Shown in pieces: positions 8,221 to 16,659 of a stretch of DNA of 64,000 nt. Made by a program: the position numbers and the translations under genes. This DNA is from an uncultured Bacteroidales bacterium (GTDB taxonomy: Bacteria > Bacteroidota > Bacteroidia > Bacteroidales > FEN-979). Location of the stretch: contig CAILVF010000001.1 in the NCBI GenBank assembly GCA_903837605.1, positions 88,197 to 152,196 of the forward strand. Reading direction: 5' to 3'. How positions within the stretch are numbered: the stretch's first letter is position 1; every line of letters begins with the position of its first letter. The notes beneath the pieces are model-generated. The model was not told the DNA's origin. It saw only the letters and a program-made list of their open reading frames with translations, and did not search any database.

Positions 8221-9348
8221 TCAGATCTTATCGCTGAACTTCTTCCCGAATAAAAAAGCAAGATTTGGAATTAAAGGGAAGCTGTTTATGGTTTTCCTGA
8301 TCACTGCATTCCTCCTTAGTTCCTTTCCAAGCCTTTTCTTTATATCAGCTTCATACGCTTTCATGGCCTGTTCGCTGAAATCCCCTGATCTGAAACATCT
8401 TAAAACCTGCATTGCTGCTGAATTCCCGCTAACAACAGCATTTCCGATGCCGGCCCCGCTAAGAGGGTCGGCCAGGGATGCCGCATCACCTGCCAGCACA
8501 AACCGTTCGCCGGAGATTACTGGTTTACACGAGCCCAGGGGAATCCCCCGGCTTTCAAGCGGGCCGTATTGCCCGGCATGCCTGAATTTTTCATGCAAGG
8601 GTCCGTTTTCCTGCATTATTCGTGTGAAAACCTGCTTAAGATTGATGTCTGCGGATGATATTTCATCGGATAACAAACCGTAACCGGCATTCACAAGTCC
8701 GCCGTAAATGGGAAAGATCCAGAAATACCCTGAGCCGTAATGCCTTCCGGCATAGAACTCAGTAAGGTCTTCACGAACACCTGAAACCCCTTTAAAGTAA
8801 GCCCTTACCGCCGAAACATGGTGTTTCCTGCTGATTTTATTGCCTCCCAGCAAGCTCGTGGATAATCCGTTGACGCCATCGGCTCCCACGATCATTTTAC
8901 AACTAATTTCCAGGCTTCCGCTTTTCGTAATTAAAGTAAAACTTTCAGCCGTCCTCTTTATTTCTGCAACATCTGATTCCTGGTATATGGTTGTCATCGG
9001 CAAACCTGAGGCAAGTTCAAGTAAAAAGTTGTCAAAATACAGCCTCCTGCATGTGTAGGCCTCGTTCTCCCAATGCTTGTGAAAAAACCTGTTGTTGTAA
9101 TGAAAGACCGATCCGCTGGTCCGGAGTTTTTGTGTTACTTTCAGGAATTCCCGGTCGAAACCGGGGACGATTTGCTTCAGGATTTTAATGGCTTCCCCGG
9201 GTATTGCATCTCCGCAAACCTTGTCTTTCGGGAATTTCTGCTTTTCGATTAATGCTATCCGCAGTCCTGAACCCAAAAGGGAAAGGGCACAGGCGGTTCC
9301 TGCCGGCCCCCCGCCCAGGATAACCAGGTCGTAATTTTTTTCAGTCAA
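8221..9348 (-). CDS. geranylgeranyl reductase-family FAD-dependent oxidoreductase
   Basis: The 375-residue flavoprotein opens with the dinucleotide-binding fingerprint LVILGGGPAGTACAL and continues with the ALIEKQKFPKDKVCGDAI segment typical of the geranylgeranyl reductase family. A second FAD motif appears as VGADGVNG, and a third as FVLAGDAASLADPLSGAGIG near residue 285. Relatives reduce double bonds in isoprenoid chains or act as hydroxylases on ring substrates; the substrate here cannot be read from sequence. No membrane span is evident. It converges on the PorE-like gene and diverges from thrS. A near-match promoter, TATTTTTA, lies upstream on the minus strand. Confidence 0.82.
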   Translation of the reverse strand: MTEKNYDLVILGGGPAGTACALSLLGSGLRIALIEKQKFPKDKVCGDAIPGEAIKILKQIVPGFDREFLKVTQKLRTSGSVFHYNNRFFHKHWENEAYTCRRLYFDNFLLELASGLPMTTIYQESDVAEIKRTAESFTLITKSGSLEISCKMIVGADGVNGLSTSLLGGNKISRKHHVSAVRAYFKGVSGVREDLTEFYAGRHYGSGYFWIFPIYGGLVNAGYGLLSDEISSADINLKQVFTRIMQENGPLHEKFRHAGQYGPLESRGIPLGSCKPVISGERFVLAGDAASLADPLSGAGIGNAVVSGNSAAMQVLRCFRSGDFSEQAMKAYEADIKKRLGKELRRNAVIRKTINSFPLIPNLAFLFGKKFSDKI

Positions 9349-9416
9349 GATCCCTTCTCATTTTCGTGTAAAAATACTGCATTTCAGAAGGATATTAAGA
9401 TAAGTTGCATCGATAC

Positions 9417-9447
9417 TTGGCGGTTTCCTTAATTATATGTAATTTTG
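9417..9447 (+). promoter_or_regulatory. Bacteroidota-type promoter of the thrS operon
   Basis: TTG at 9417-9419 is followed after 20 bases by TAATTTTG at 9440-9447, a complete TTG/TAnnTTTG promoter 27 bases before the thrS ATG. It probably drives the thrS-infC-rpmI-rplT transcript. Confidence 0.65.
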
Positions 9448-9474
9448 CACCCCTAATTTGACAGAGGTATAGTA

Positions 9475-11418
9475 ATGATCAAGATTACTTTGCCAGACGG
9501 TTCCATAAGAGAATACCCTAGCGGTGTCACCGGGCTGGAAGTTGCGAAAAGTATAAGCGAAGGACTGGCACGCAATGTGCTGGCTGCAAAAGTTAATAAC
9601 GAGGTGTGGGATGCAACACGGCCTATCACCTCCGATTCCACCCTGAAACTTCTTACCTGGAACGATACTGAAGGAAAGTCTGCGATGTGGCATTCATCAG
9701 CCCATTTGATGGCTGAAGCTATTGAATTCCTTTATCCGGGCGCCAAATTCGGGATTGGTCCCGACATTGAGAACGGCTTTTACTACGATATTGACTTCGG
9801 CGACCAAACGATCTCATCCGAAGATTTTCCAAAAATAGAGGCAAAGATCCTTGAATTTGCAAAGGAAAAGCAGGTATTTTTAAGGAAAGAGGTTGCTAAA
9901 TCGTCAGCCATTGATTATTTTACCACAAAAGGCGACGAGTACAAGATTGAGCTGTTAACCGACCTGGCCGACGGGGAAATCACTTTTTATGAATCCGGGC
10001 GTTTTACTGATCTCTGCAGGGGCCCGCATATACCCGATACCAGTTTCATCAAGGCTGTAAAACTTCTGAATATTGCCGGTGCATACTGGCGGGGAGATGA
10101 AACACGCAAGCAGCTTACCCGTATTTATGGTATAACTTTCCCTAAGCAAAAGGAACTCGAAGAATACATGGTATTGCTCGAGGAAGCCAAAAAACGCGAC
10201 CACCGCAAACTGGGGAAAGAACTGGAGTTGTTCACATTCTCACAGAAGGTCGGGCTTGGTCTCCCGCTATGGCTGCCGCGAGGCGCCCAGCTTCGTGAGC
10301 GCCTTGAGATGTTCCTGAAAAAGGTTCAGAAGAAAGCCGGATATGAACCTGTGATATGCCCTCATATCGGTAATGTCGAGCTATATAAGACATCAGGCCA
10401 TTTTCAGAAATATGGTGAAAGCTCATTCAGACCGATAACGACCCCGGTTCCCGGCGAAGAGTTCTTTCTTAAACCAATGAACTGTCCTCACCATTGCGAG
10501 ATCTATAAACATAAGCCGCGTTCCTACCGCGACCTGCCTGTAAGGCTTGCCGAATTCGGCACCGTATACCGCTATGAACAAAGCGGGGAACTTCACGGGC
10601 TTACTCGTGTACGCGGATTTACCCAGGACGATGCACATATTTTCTGTACACCCGAACAGGTAAAGGATGAGTTCAAGGGGGTGATGGACATCGTTATGCT
10701 GATCTTTAAAGCTCTCGACTTTAAGGATTTCATTGTACAGATTTCACTTCGTGACACCAGGAATAAGGAAAAATATATCGGGTCAGACGAAAATTGGGAG
10801 AAAGCCGAGTCGGCAATCCTCGAGGTCGCAGCTGAACGTAATCTGAATACCGTAATAGTTCCCGGGGAAGCAGCATTCTATGGCCCGAAGATGGATTTTA
10901 TGGTCAAGGACGCCCTCGGAAGGAAATGGCAGCTTGGTACTATCCAGGTCGACTACAACCTTCCTGAACGGTTTGAACTGGAATATATCGGGGCCGATAA
11001 CCAGAAACATCGCCCTGTGATGATACATCGTGCCCCCTTTGGGTCAATGGAACGCTTTGTTGCCGTGCTTCTTGAACATACAGCAGGGAATTTCCCCTTG
11101 TGGCTTACCCCGGATCAGGCTATCATACTGCCAATCAGTGAGAAATATACTGATTATGCAAAAAAAGTTTTGAATTTGCTGGATAATTCCGAAATTCGTG
11201 CACGGATAGATGACCGTAACGAAAAGGCCGGCAAGAAGATACGTGATGCTGAACTCTCCAAGGTGCCGTTTATGCTGGTAGTAGGTGAGAGGGAAGAATC
11301 TGAAGGCAGCGTTTCAGTGCGCAAACATACACAGGGAGACCTTGGTCCGCAGAAAGTTGAAGAATTTATTCGTTATATAAAAGAAGAAGTAAATAAAGAA
11401 TTAGGCGATTTACAATAG
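9475..11418 (+). CDS. thrS: threonyl-tRNA synthetase
   Basis: This class II aminoacyl-tRNA synthetase charges tRNA-Thr and edits mis-charged serine. The 647 residues comprise an N-terminal TGS domain (1-60), the alanyl/threonyl second additional editing domain with its [10 protein letters not shown] motif, the catalytic core with the zinc-site [10 protein letters not shown] and motif 2 region [12 protein letters not shown], and the C-terminal anticodon-binding domain (from about 540). It heads the thrS-infC-rpmI-rplT order known from many bacteria and has its own promoter. Confidence 0.97.
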   Translation: MIKITLPDGSIREYPSGVTGLEVAKSISEGLARNVLAAKVNNEVWDATRPITSDSTLKLLTWNDTEGKSAMWHSSAHLMAEAIEFLYPGAKFGIGPDIENGFYYDIDFGDQTISSEDFPKIEAKILEFAKEKQVFLRKEVAKSSAIDYFTTKGDEYKIELLTDLADGEITFYESGRFTDLCRGPHIPDTSFIKAVKLLNIAGAYWRGDETRKQLTRIYGITFPKQKELEEYMVLLEEAKKRDHRKLGKELELFTFSQKVGLGLPLWLPRGAQLRERLEMFLKKVQKKAGYEPVICPHIGNVELYKTSGHFQKYGESSFRPITTPVPGEEFFLKPMNCPHHCEIYKHKPRSYRDLPVRLAEFGTVYRYEQSGELHGLTRVRGFTQDDAHIFCTPEQVKDEFKGVMDIVMLIFKALDFKDFIVQISLRDTRNKEKYIGSDENWEKAESAILEVAAERNLNTVIVPGEAAFYGPKMDFMVKDALGRKWQLGTIQVDYNLPERFELEYIGADNQKHRPVMIHRAPFGSMERFVAVLLEHTAGNFPLWLTPDQAIILPISEKYTDYAKKVLNLLDNSEIRARIDDRNEKAGKKIRDAELSKVPFMLVVGEREESEGSVSVRKHTQGDLGPQKVEEFIRYIKEEVNKELGDLQ

Positions 11419-11423
11419 AGTAA

Positions 11424-11451
11424 CCAGTCACTGTTCACCAGTCACCAGTCA
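11424..11451 (+). repeat. tandem heptamer repeat between thrS and infC
   Basis: Four heptamers in register, CCAGTCA CTGTTCA CCAGTCA CCAGTCA, fill most of the gap between the thrS stop and the infC Shine-Dalgarno sequence. Three units are identical and one differs at two positions. Function is unknown. Confidence 0.7.
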
Positions 11452-11472
11452 CTTTTTAAAAAAGGAGGAAAT

Positions 11473-12027
11473 ATAGCAACACCTTATCAACATCCGAGAA
11501 GGTTCACAAGGCCGCAAAAAAAGGAGGATCTCCACAACATCAACCAGAATATCAAGTCACCGGTTGTGCGTGTGGTTGGCGAGAACATAACGCCGGGTAT
11601 CTATAACCTCAGGGAGGCTCAGAATATTGCGGAAAATATCGGCCTTGACCTGGTTGAAATATCCCCGACTGCAAATCCGCCCGTTTGCAAGGTTGTGGAC
11701 TATAAGAAATTCCTTTATGAGCTGAAGAAGAAACAAAAGGAAATGAAAGCCAAAACGGCTAAGATTGTTATTAAGGAAATTCGTCTTGGGCCGAATACCG
11801 ATGACCATGATTTCAATTTCAAACTGAACCATGCAATCAAATTCCTGAAAGAAGGGGCAAAGGTCAAAGTTGACGTTTTCTTCAAAGGCCGTTCCATCAT
11901 ATATAAGGAACAAGGCGAACTCATCCTCCTGAAATTTGCGCAGTCGGTCGTTGATTATGGAAAGATTGAGCAAATGCCCAGGCTTGAAGGAAAAAGAATG
12001 ATTATGATCATAGCGCCGAAGAAATGA
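11473..12027 (+). CDS. infC: translation initiation factor IF-3, ATA start
   Basis: IF-3 binds the 30S subunit, keeps it apart from 50S and discriminates against wrong start codons. The core from VRVVGENITPGIYNL through DLVEISPTANPPVCK to LEGKRMIMIIAP is unmistakable. No ATG or TTG start exists upstream in frame; the first GTG lies inside the conserved core. The frame is open back to an ATA at 11473, which follows AAAGGAGGAAAT, a strong Shine-Dalgarno sequence at the right distance. Starting there gives 184 residues and an N-terminus (ATPYQHPRRFTRPQKKED) similar in length and character to other Bacteroidota IF-3 proteins. Rare start codons in infC are known to allow autoregulation by IF-3 itself. 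An alternative start at an ATC further in cannot be excluded. Confidence 0.9.
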   Translation: MATPYQHPRRFTRPQKKEDLHNINQNIKSPVVRVVGENITPGIYNLREAQNIAENIGLDLVEISPTANPPVCKVVDYKKFLYELKKKQKEMKAKTAKIVIKEIRLGPNTDDHDFNFKLNHAIKFLKEGAKVKVDVFFKGRSIIYKEQGELILLKFAQSVVDYGKIEQMPRLEGKRMIMIIAPKK

Positions 12028-12030
12028 TTA

Positions 12031-12065
12031 GCTATGAGCCATGAGCCATGAGTGAAAAGTGAACT
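12031..12065 (+). repeat. degenerate tandem heptamer repeat after infC
   Basis: Five heptamers in register, GCTATGA GCCATGA GCCATGA GTGAAAA GTGAACT, begin three bases after the infC stop and decay toward the 3' side. The unit differs from the one before infC but has the same 7-base period. Confidence 0.6.
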
Positions 12066-12136
12066 TGTTGAAACAGAATATCGTAAATGCAATTAAAAAG
12101 AACTTTTAATAACCTCAAATAATAACAAACAGAATC

Positions 12137-12331
12137 ATGCCAAAAATGAAGTCGAAATCCGGCGCAAAAAAACGGTTCACATTGACCGGTACCGGAAAAA
12201 TCAAGAGAAAGCATGCTTTCAAAAGCCACATCCTGACCAAAAAGTCAACGAAACGAAAACGTAATCTTACGTATTCAACACTCGTTGATAAGGCCGATGC
12301 CGCTAATGTAAAGGAAATGCTTCAAAATTAA
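12137..12331 (+). CDS. rpmI: 50S ribosomal protein L35
   Basis: This 64-residue, strongly basic protein of the large ribosomal subunit starts [20 protein letters not shown], the usual L35 beginning, and contains the conserved [15 protein letters not shown] stretch. Size is normal. It sits between infC and rplT as in most bacteria. Confidence 0.97.
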   Translation: MPKMKSKSGAKKRFTLTGTGKIKRKHAFKSHILTKKSTKRKRNLTYSTLVDKADAANVKEMLQN

Positions 12332-12403
12332 TTTATGTCGAACTTGCAACCAGCTTTAAGATCCCTGTAGAATAGGGGCGCTGATGCAAAAAAAAGTAAA
12401 AAA

Positions 12404-12751
12404 ATGCCAAGATCAGTAAATGCAGTTGCCTCCAGGGCCAGAAGGAAAAAGGTCCTCAAACAAGCAAAGGGGCAATTTGGAAGAAGAAAAAATGTTCTGA
12501 CCGTAGCTAAAAACTCGGTTGAGAAAGGGCTGGGCTATGCTTATCGCGACCGCCGTACCAAGAAAAGGAACTTTCGCGGTCTGTGGATCACTCGTATTAA
12601 TGCAGGTGTTCGCCAGTACGGGTTATCATATTCGGTTTTTATGGGCAAACTTGCTGAAAACAATATCGCACTGAACCGTAAAACCCTTGCCGACCTCGCC
12701 ATGAACCATCCTGAAGCTTTTAAAGCTGTTGTTGAAGAAGTCAACAAATAG
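12404..12751 (+). CDS. rplT: 50S ribosomal protein L20
   Basis: L20 binds 23S rRNA early in assembly of the large subunit. The 115 residues begin [20 protein letters not shown] and include the conserved [17 protein letters not shown] and HPEAF motifs. It is the last gene of the thrS-infC-rpmI-rplT operon and is followed by a strong terminator. In other bacteria L20 represses its own operon by binding the mRNA; I see no obvious operator structure in the 72 bases before it. Confidence 0.97.
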   Translation: MPRSVNAVASRARRKKVLKQAKGQFGRRKNVLTVAKNSVEKGLGYAYRDRRTKKRNFRGLWITRINAGVRQYGLSYSVFMGKLAENNIALNRKTLADLAMNHPEAFKAVVEEVNK

Positions 12752-12765
12752 GAATATAACTAACG

Positions 12766-12799
12766 AAAAAGGGCGCCCGAACAAGGCGCCTTTTTTTTT
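12766..12799 (+). terminator. rho-independent terminator after rplT
   Basis: GGCGCC at 12772-12777 and again at 12785-12790 pair across a 7-base loop, extended by an A run on the left and nine T on the right. It ends the ribosomal operon. With the A run on the left it may also act on the minus-strand gene ending at 12798. Confidence 0.85.
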
Positions 12800-14216
12800 A
12801 CCTGTCCTTTTTCCGGTAATAATTCTCCAGAAATTTCTCGATCTGTTCAACGGCGAGCCTTTTGGCGATGATCTCCTTCTGCTCGTTGAGTATATAGATA
12901 ACCGGTGTGGAAATAATGTCGTACTGCCCGTGAAGTTCCCCGGTCAGGGTGCGCGGACCATTAACATTGATCCAGTTCATCTTCTTCTTTTTAATGAAGT
13001 TTTTCATTTTGACCATGGAAGAATCGGTACAAACCGCGTAAATCTCCAGGCCGAATTTTAACTGGTTCTTATCATAAAAGTCCTTCAGTTTGGGTATCTC
13101 CTGGGCACAATTTCCGCACTCCGGATCCCAGAAAAGTATGAGCAGGGTCTTTGCATTTACATTATACATTGAGACAAGCTGAAGGCTGGTGTCCTGCATG
13201 ATCATGTTGGGAGGGCGTTTCCCGATTAAAAGCGACTCCATCTTGGCAGCTTTTTTAATGATCTCCTTTTTCACAGTCTCATCCACCCATGGGGTTTGAT
13301 TCGTTACGTAATATTTGTTTACTACATGGACGAAAATCTTGTCAAACCCCATGATGTCTGAATTTTCGTATTGCCTGGTGATAAACCACACCATGTATTT
13401 AAACATTTCAGGGTTGATCCTCGATTTTTCGATAAGGAAATCAGCTTCACTAATTATAGTATCAGGCAGTTGGGGAAGAACTTTATCGAAATATTTCACA
13501 AGTTTAGAGTGAAACACCGGTGTGCGTAAAGCCCTGTCATCGGTAAAACTTACATCGTCCCAGAAATGATTCCTGTAATACCTGTATGCAAAAGTTGAGT
13601 CCTTACGGCCGTTCGGAAGGGTAGGGACCTGGGGTATTTCAGGTTCTTTCATTATATTTATCATGAAAGCAACAAATGATTCAGGGTGCTCCTTTACAAT
13701 ATTCAGCTTGTACTGGATAATGACCTTGTTGAGTTTACCAATGCTGTCGGAAAGAAATTTTACCGAGTCGGCATTCTTTGAATGTTTGTCCAGCTCTTTT
13801 TGGAAAGCCTGTACCTTGTTGTACTCCTGTTTGTTAAATTTAAGGTAATCGTAGAATAATATATTATCAGGCGAACCTTTGATACTCATTGTTTTCAGAG
13901 TGTTGGCTTTGTCAGTCTCAATGCTGAACTCCTTATCCTTGTCGATAATGAAATCAAAGTAATTCTTTTCGGAAATAATAAAAATATAAATGCCCTTAGG
14001 CAGGTCAGCAGCCGCAGAATATGTGCATTTCCCCGATTTGTCAAGCTTCAATGTGTCTTTAATGTATGTCCCGTTGCCGTAATAGTTTGCAATGAGACAT
14101 GCAGTATCTCTCAGCCCTTTAATGTGGAATTGCAGTTTATATCCCTTTTGTGCTGATGATGAGATAATGCATCCGCACAAAAGAGCAAGTAATAACAGTC
14201 TTTTAAAGATTTTCAT
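12798..14216 (-). CDS. TlpA-like thioredoxin-fold protein with long N-terminal extension
   Basis: The 472-residue exported protein has a signal peptide (MKIFKRLLLLALLCGCIISSSAQ). A beta-rich N-terminal region like DUF4369 (about 25-130) is followed by a helical DUF5106-like region and a C-terminal thioredoxin-fold domain of the TlpA/AhpC-TSA type. The redox motif CGNC lies near residue 366 in FWDPECGNCAQEIP, and a cis-proline loop appears as STPVIYIL. Such proteins are abundant in Bacteroidota and are thought to act as periplasmic thiol oxidoreductases; the partner is unknown. It lies 18 bases after the YdcF-like gene in a three-gene minus-strand operon. A cysteine near the end of the signal sequence could mark a lipoprotein, but the lipobox is poor. 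Confidence 0.82.
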   Translation of the reverse strand: MKIFKRLLLLALLCGCIISSSAQKGYKLQFHIKGLRDTACLIANYYGNGTYIKDTLKLDKSGKCTYSAAADLPKGIYIFIISEKNYFDFIIDKDKEFSIETDKANTLKTMSIKGSPDNILFYDYLKFNKQEYNKVQAFQKELDKHSKNADSVKFLSDSIGKLNKVIIQYKLNIVKEHPESFVAFMINIMKEPEIPQVPTLPNGRKDSTFAYRYYRNHFWDDVSFTDDRALRTPVFHSKLVKYFDKVLPQLPDTIISEADFLIEKSRINPEMFKYMVWFITRQYENSDIMGFDKIFVHVVNKYYVTNQTPWVDETVKKEIIKKAAKMESLLIGKRPPNMIMQDTSLQLVSMYNVNAKTLLILFWDPECGNCAQEIPKLKDFYDKNQLKFGLEIYAVCTDSSMVKMKNFIKKKKMNWINVNGPRTLTGELHGQYDIISTPVIYILNEQKEIIAKRLAVEQIEKFLENYYRKKDR

Positions 14217-14234
14217 CTGGTTTCTTCAATTAGT

Positions 14235-14933
14235 TCATTTCTTCTTGAGTTCTTTTTCATATGGGCGGAAGAACATTTTAACGTAATATAAGCCTATTGC
14301 TTCATTCATTACCTCACGAAACCCTTTGCTGGAGTGCCACCAGTTGTTTGCGTCGTAGAAGATATTCGGCAGCGAAATTATCCCGACCCTGAGCGAGTCA
14401 CCCATTGCCGCCTGGAACAGGATACGTGAACGGGCTCCGTGAACGCTCATTGTCATCAGGTTAACCGCTTTAATATCCGGCCGGTGGGCATGAAGCCAAT
14501 ATTTAAAAGCAAGTCCTGAATTATACGTTCTGTCATTCATGATCTCATCAGTTTCAACAACCACCAGTTTGGTGGAGTCAAACCCCAGTTTCTTCAATGA
14601 TTCCGCAGCAACCCTCGCAGTGTTTTTAAATTCCGACAACAATCCCCCTGATTCAATCGGGGTCCCCGTCGTCACCAGAAGTGAATAATGGCCTTGCTTG
14701 AATTCCCTGATGGCATCGGCCAACACATAATCACTGATGAACCCTTCAAGGGCCAACACCGTTGTTTTTTCACGCTGTACCGGGGATAGTATGGAATACA
14801 GGTTCCTGAAAAAGAGAAAAGAAGGAATTGTCAGCATCAGGATGATCAGGATCCAGCCCCAGGCCGTCAATCCCCACCTGACTTTCCGGTTTATCAAAAA
14901 ATAGCCCCTGCGATTTTCGTCCATTTCCATCAT
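14235..14933 (-). CDS. YdcF/SanA-like (DUF218) membrane-anchored protein
   Basis: The 232-residue protein has one N-terminal membrane segment (about residues 24-46) followed by a DUF218-like domain outside the membrane. Family features are VLALEGFISDYVLADAI, LLVTTGTPIESGG and the late MTMSVHGARSRILFQ segment. Family members such as SanA, ElyC and YdcF are linked to envelope integrity and polyprenol-phosphate metabolism, but the reaction is unsettled. Its start overlaps the stop of the DUF4301 gene by four bases (ATGA), indicating translational coupling. Confidence 0.72.
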   Translation of the reverse strand: MMEMDENRRGYFLINRKVRWGLTAWGWILIILMLTIPSFLFFRNLYSILSPVQREKTTVLALEGFISDYVLADAIREFKQGHYSLLVTTGTPIESGGLLSEFKNTARVAAESLKKLGFDSTKLVVVETDEIMNDRTYNSGLAFKYWLHAHRPDIKAVNLMTMSVHGARSRILFQAAMGDSLRVGIISLPNIFYDANNWWHSSKGFREVMNEAIGLYYVKMFFRPYEKELKKK

Positions 14934-16498
14934 GCCCTGAGATGTTCCTTCCTGAGGAGGTCATTAACTGTCTTGACCGGGTTAAACGTGATGACAGGAA
15001 CCTCCATGAAAACCGTCATCCAGTCGGCCATGGCCCCGTTCCACAATCCCGGTCTCTCTAACGCCTTGAGATTTTTTCCCCCGCTTGATTTTAAAGAAAT
15101 AAAACCTGTTTCTTCATCCACATACCTTGAAAGGTCGAATTTATTGCCAGCGTAATCGCGAAACGAACATACGAGGTCTACGGGATTGAAATGGGTTGCA
15201 GAACGAAAGACCGAAAGCTGTTCGGGATCTTTTAAATTTACCTGGGAAGATTCGACGATTTGCAGTGACAGCCCGCCATTAGTGTTCTTAACCCAGTACG
15301 GACCACCTCCGGGTTCGCCTTCATTCTTCACCATCCCGCAAACCCTCATCGGCCTGTTTAGTCTTTCATACAGCCATTTGACCTTTGCTTCCTTTGCCAA
15401 ACCGGAGAAAGTTTGCGGCAAATCCAGTGACAGGTACTTCAATCCAAATTCTGTAATTTCTGATATGTCTTCCGCCTTGCAGTTTCCCTTATGAACTTTA
15501 TCGAGAAATTCAAAGATGTGCTTTCTCATCCACAACAGGTAACCGCCAATCAGTTTCTTATTAAGCACGGTAGGCTCTTTTAATCGGTCGGGAACGATGT
15601 TGTCAATATTTTTCACAAAAACAATATCCGCATCTATATCGCTGAGGTTCCGGAGTAATGAACCATGCCCGCCGGGCCTGAAAAGAAGGCTGCCGCCGGC
15701 ATTTCTGAATGGCTTGTTCCCCTCATCAACAGCAATGGTATCAGTAGAAGGCTTCTGAACTGAATAACTGATATCAAAGCGAACCTTTAGTAAGGATTCA
15801 TAATAAGTTCTTACATTATCGACAAGGCTTTCAAATCTTGACCTGTGCTCAGGAGAAATTGTAAAGTGCAGACTGGCTTTATGGCTGCTATTGCTAGCAT
15901 ATAAAGCAGCTTCCACCATATGTTCTTCTGCAGAAGTCCTTGCCCCGTAAGGATAATCGTGAAACTTTATCAGGCCTTTCGGCAGATTGGAATAATCAAG
16001 GCCTTGCCCGGCAAGGATATAGTCTATAATAGTATTGTATTCCTGGTTTTTAATCAGGTCCTGGAGATTGAGGCCATTTCGATCGAGCCTTAACGATAAT
16101 TCAGAATAAAACGCTATATCCTGGAGGTGGGTGATAAAATACCATACTGAATTAAATCCTTTGTCCTTGTTAAACAGGACCTCGCCAGATGGTCCGGGTT
16201 GATATCTCTCCCTGAATTCAAATAAATGCTTGAACATCCTGCTTGCGGCACCGGATGCAGGAACAAATTTTACAACTTCAAGATCTTCAATACCTTGCTC
16301 GTAGAATCGTACGTATTTTTCTCTTTCTGCAGTGCCTGGACAAACAATTCCATCGCCTGAAGTTGCAGGCTTTTCAAGATTTATGAACGGGAACCCATGG
16401 ATGAAATGATTGATTTGGCGTTCAAGAGTTTCAACACTCATTCCCCTGTCATTTATTTGTATTAGATCACTTTCTGAAAACATTGGAAATTTTTTCAC
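14930..16498 (-). CDS. DUF4301 family protein
   Basis: The 522 residues match DUF4301, a family largely confined to Bacteroidota. Recognisable stretches are the opening FSESDLIQINDRGMSVETLE, VKFVPASGAASRMFKHL near residue 75, which looks like a nucleotide- or sugar-phosphate-binding loop, and LFRPGGHGSLLRNL near 270, followed by FVKNIDNIVPD. The last two resemble motifs of sugar-nucleotide pyrophosphorylases, so a nucleotidyltransferase-like fold is possible. There is no signal peptide or membrane span. It heads the three-gene operon with the YdcF-like and TlpA-like genes. No function is established. Confidence 0.75.
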   Translation of the reverse strand: MKKFPMFSESDLIQINDRGMSVETLERQINHFIHGFPFINLEKPATSGDGIVCPGTAEREKYVRFYEQGIEDLEVVKFVPASGAASRMFKHLFEFRERYQPGPSGEVLFNKDKGFNSVWYFITHLQDIAFYSELSLRLDRNGLNLQDLIKNQEYNTIIDYILAGQGLDYSNLPKGLIKFHDYPYGARTSAEEHMVEAALYASNSSHKASLHFTISPEHRSRFESLVDNVRTYYESLLKVRFDISYSVQKPSTDTIAVDEGNKPFRNAGGSLLFRPGGHGSLLRNLSDIDADIVFVKNIDNIVPDRLKEPTVLNKKLIGGYLLWMRKHIFEFLDKVHKGNCKAEDISEITEFGLKYLSLDLPQTFSGLAKEAKVKWLYERLNRPMRVCGMVKNEGEPGGGPYWVKNTNGGLSLQIVESSQVNLKDPEQLSVFRSATHFNPVDLVCSFRDYAGNKFDLSRYVDEETGFISLKSSGGKNLKALERPGLWNGAMADWMTVFMEVPVITFNPVKTVNDLLRKEHLRA

Positions 16499-16659
16499 GA
16501 AGATACAAAACAGCTTTAATCTTGCTAAATCTTGTTTAATCCCTTGTTAATCTTTCTCCTTTAATGGATTTTTTATCACATTTGTATACTATTGCTGAAT
16601 TTTATGTGTTGTCAAACTAAACCCTCAAGAATCAAATCTTCATTGAAATAATTAAACCG

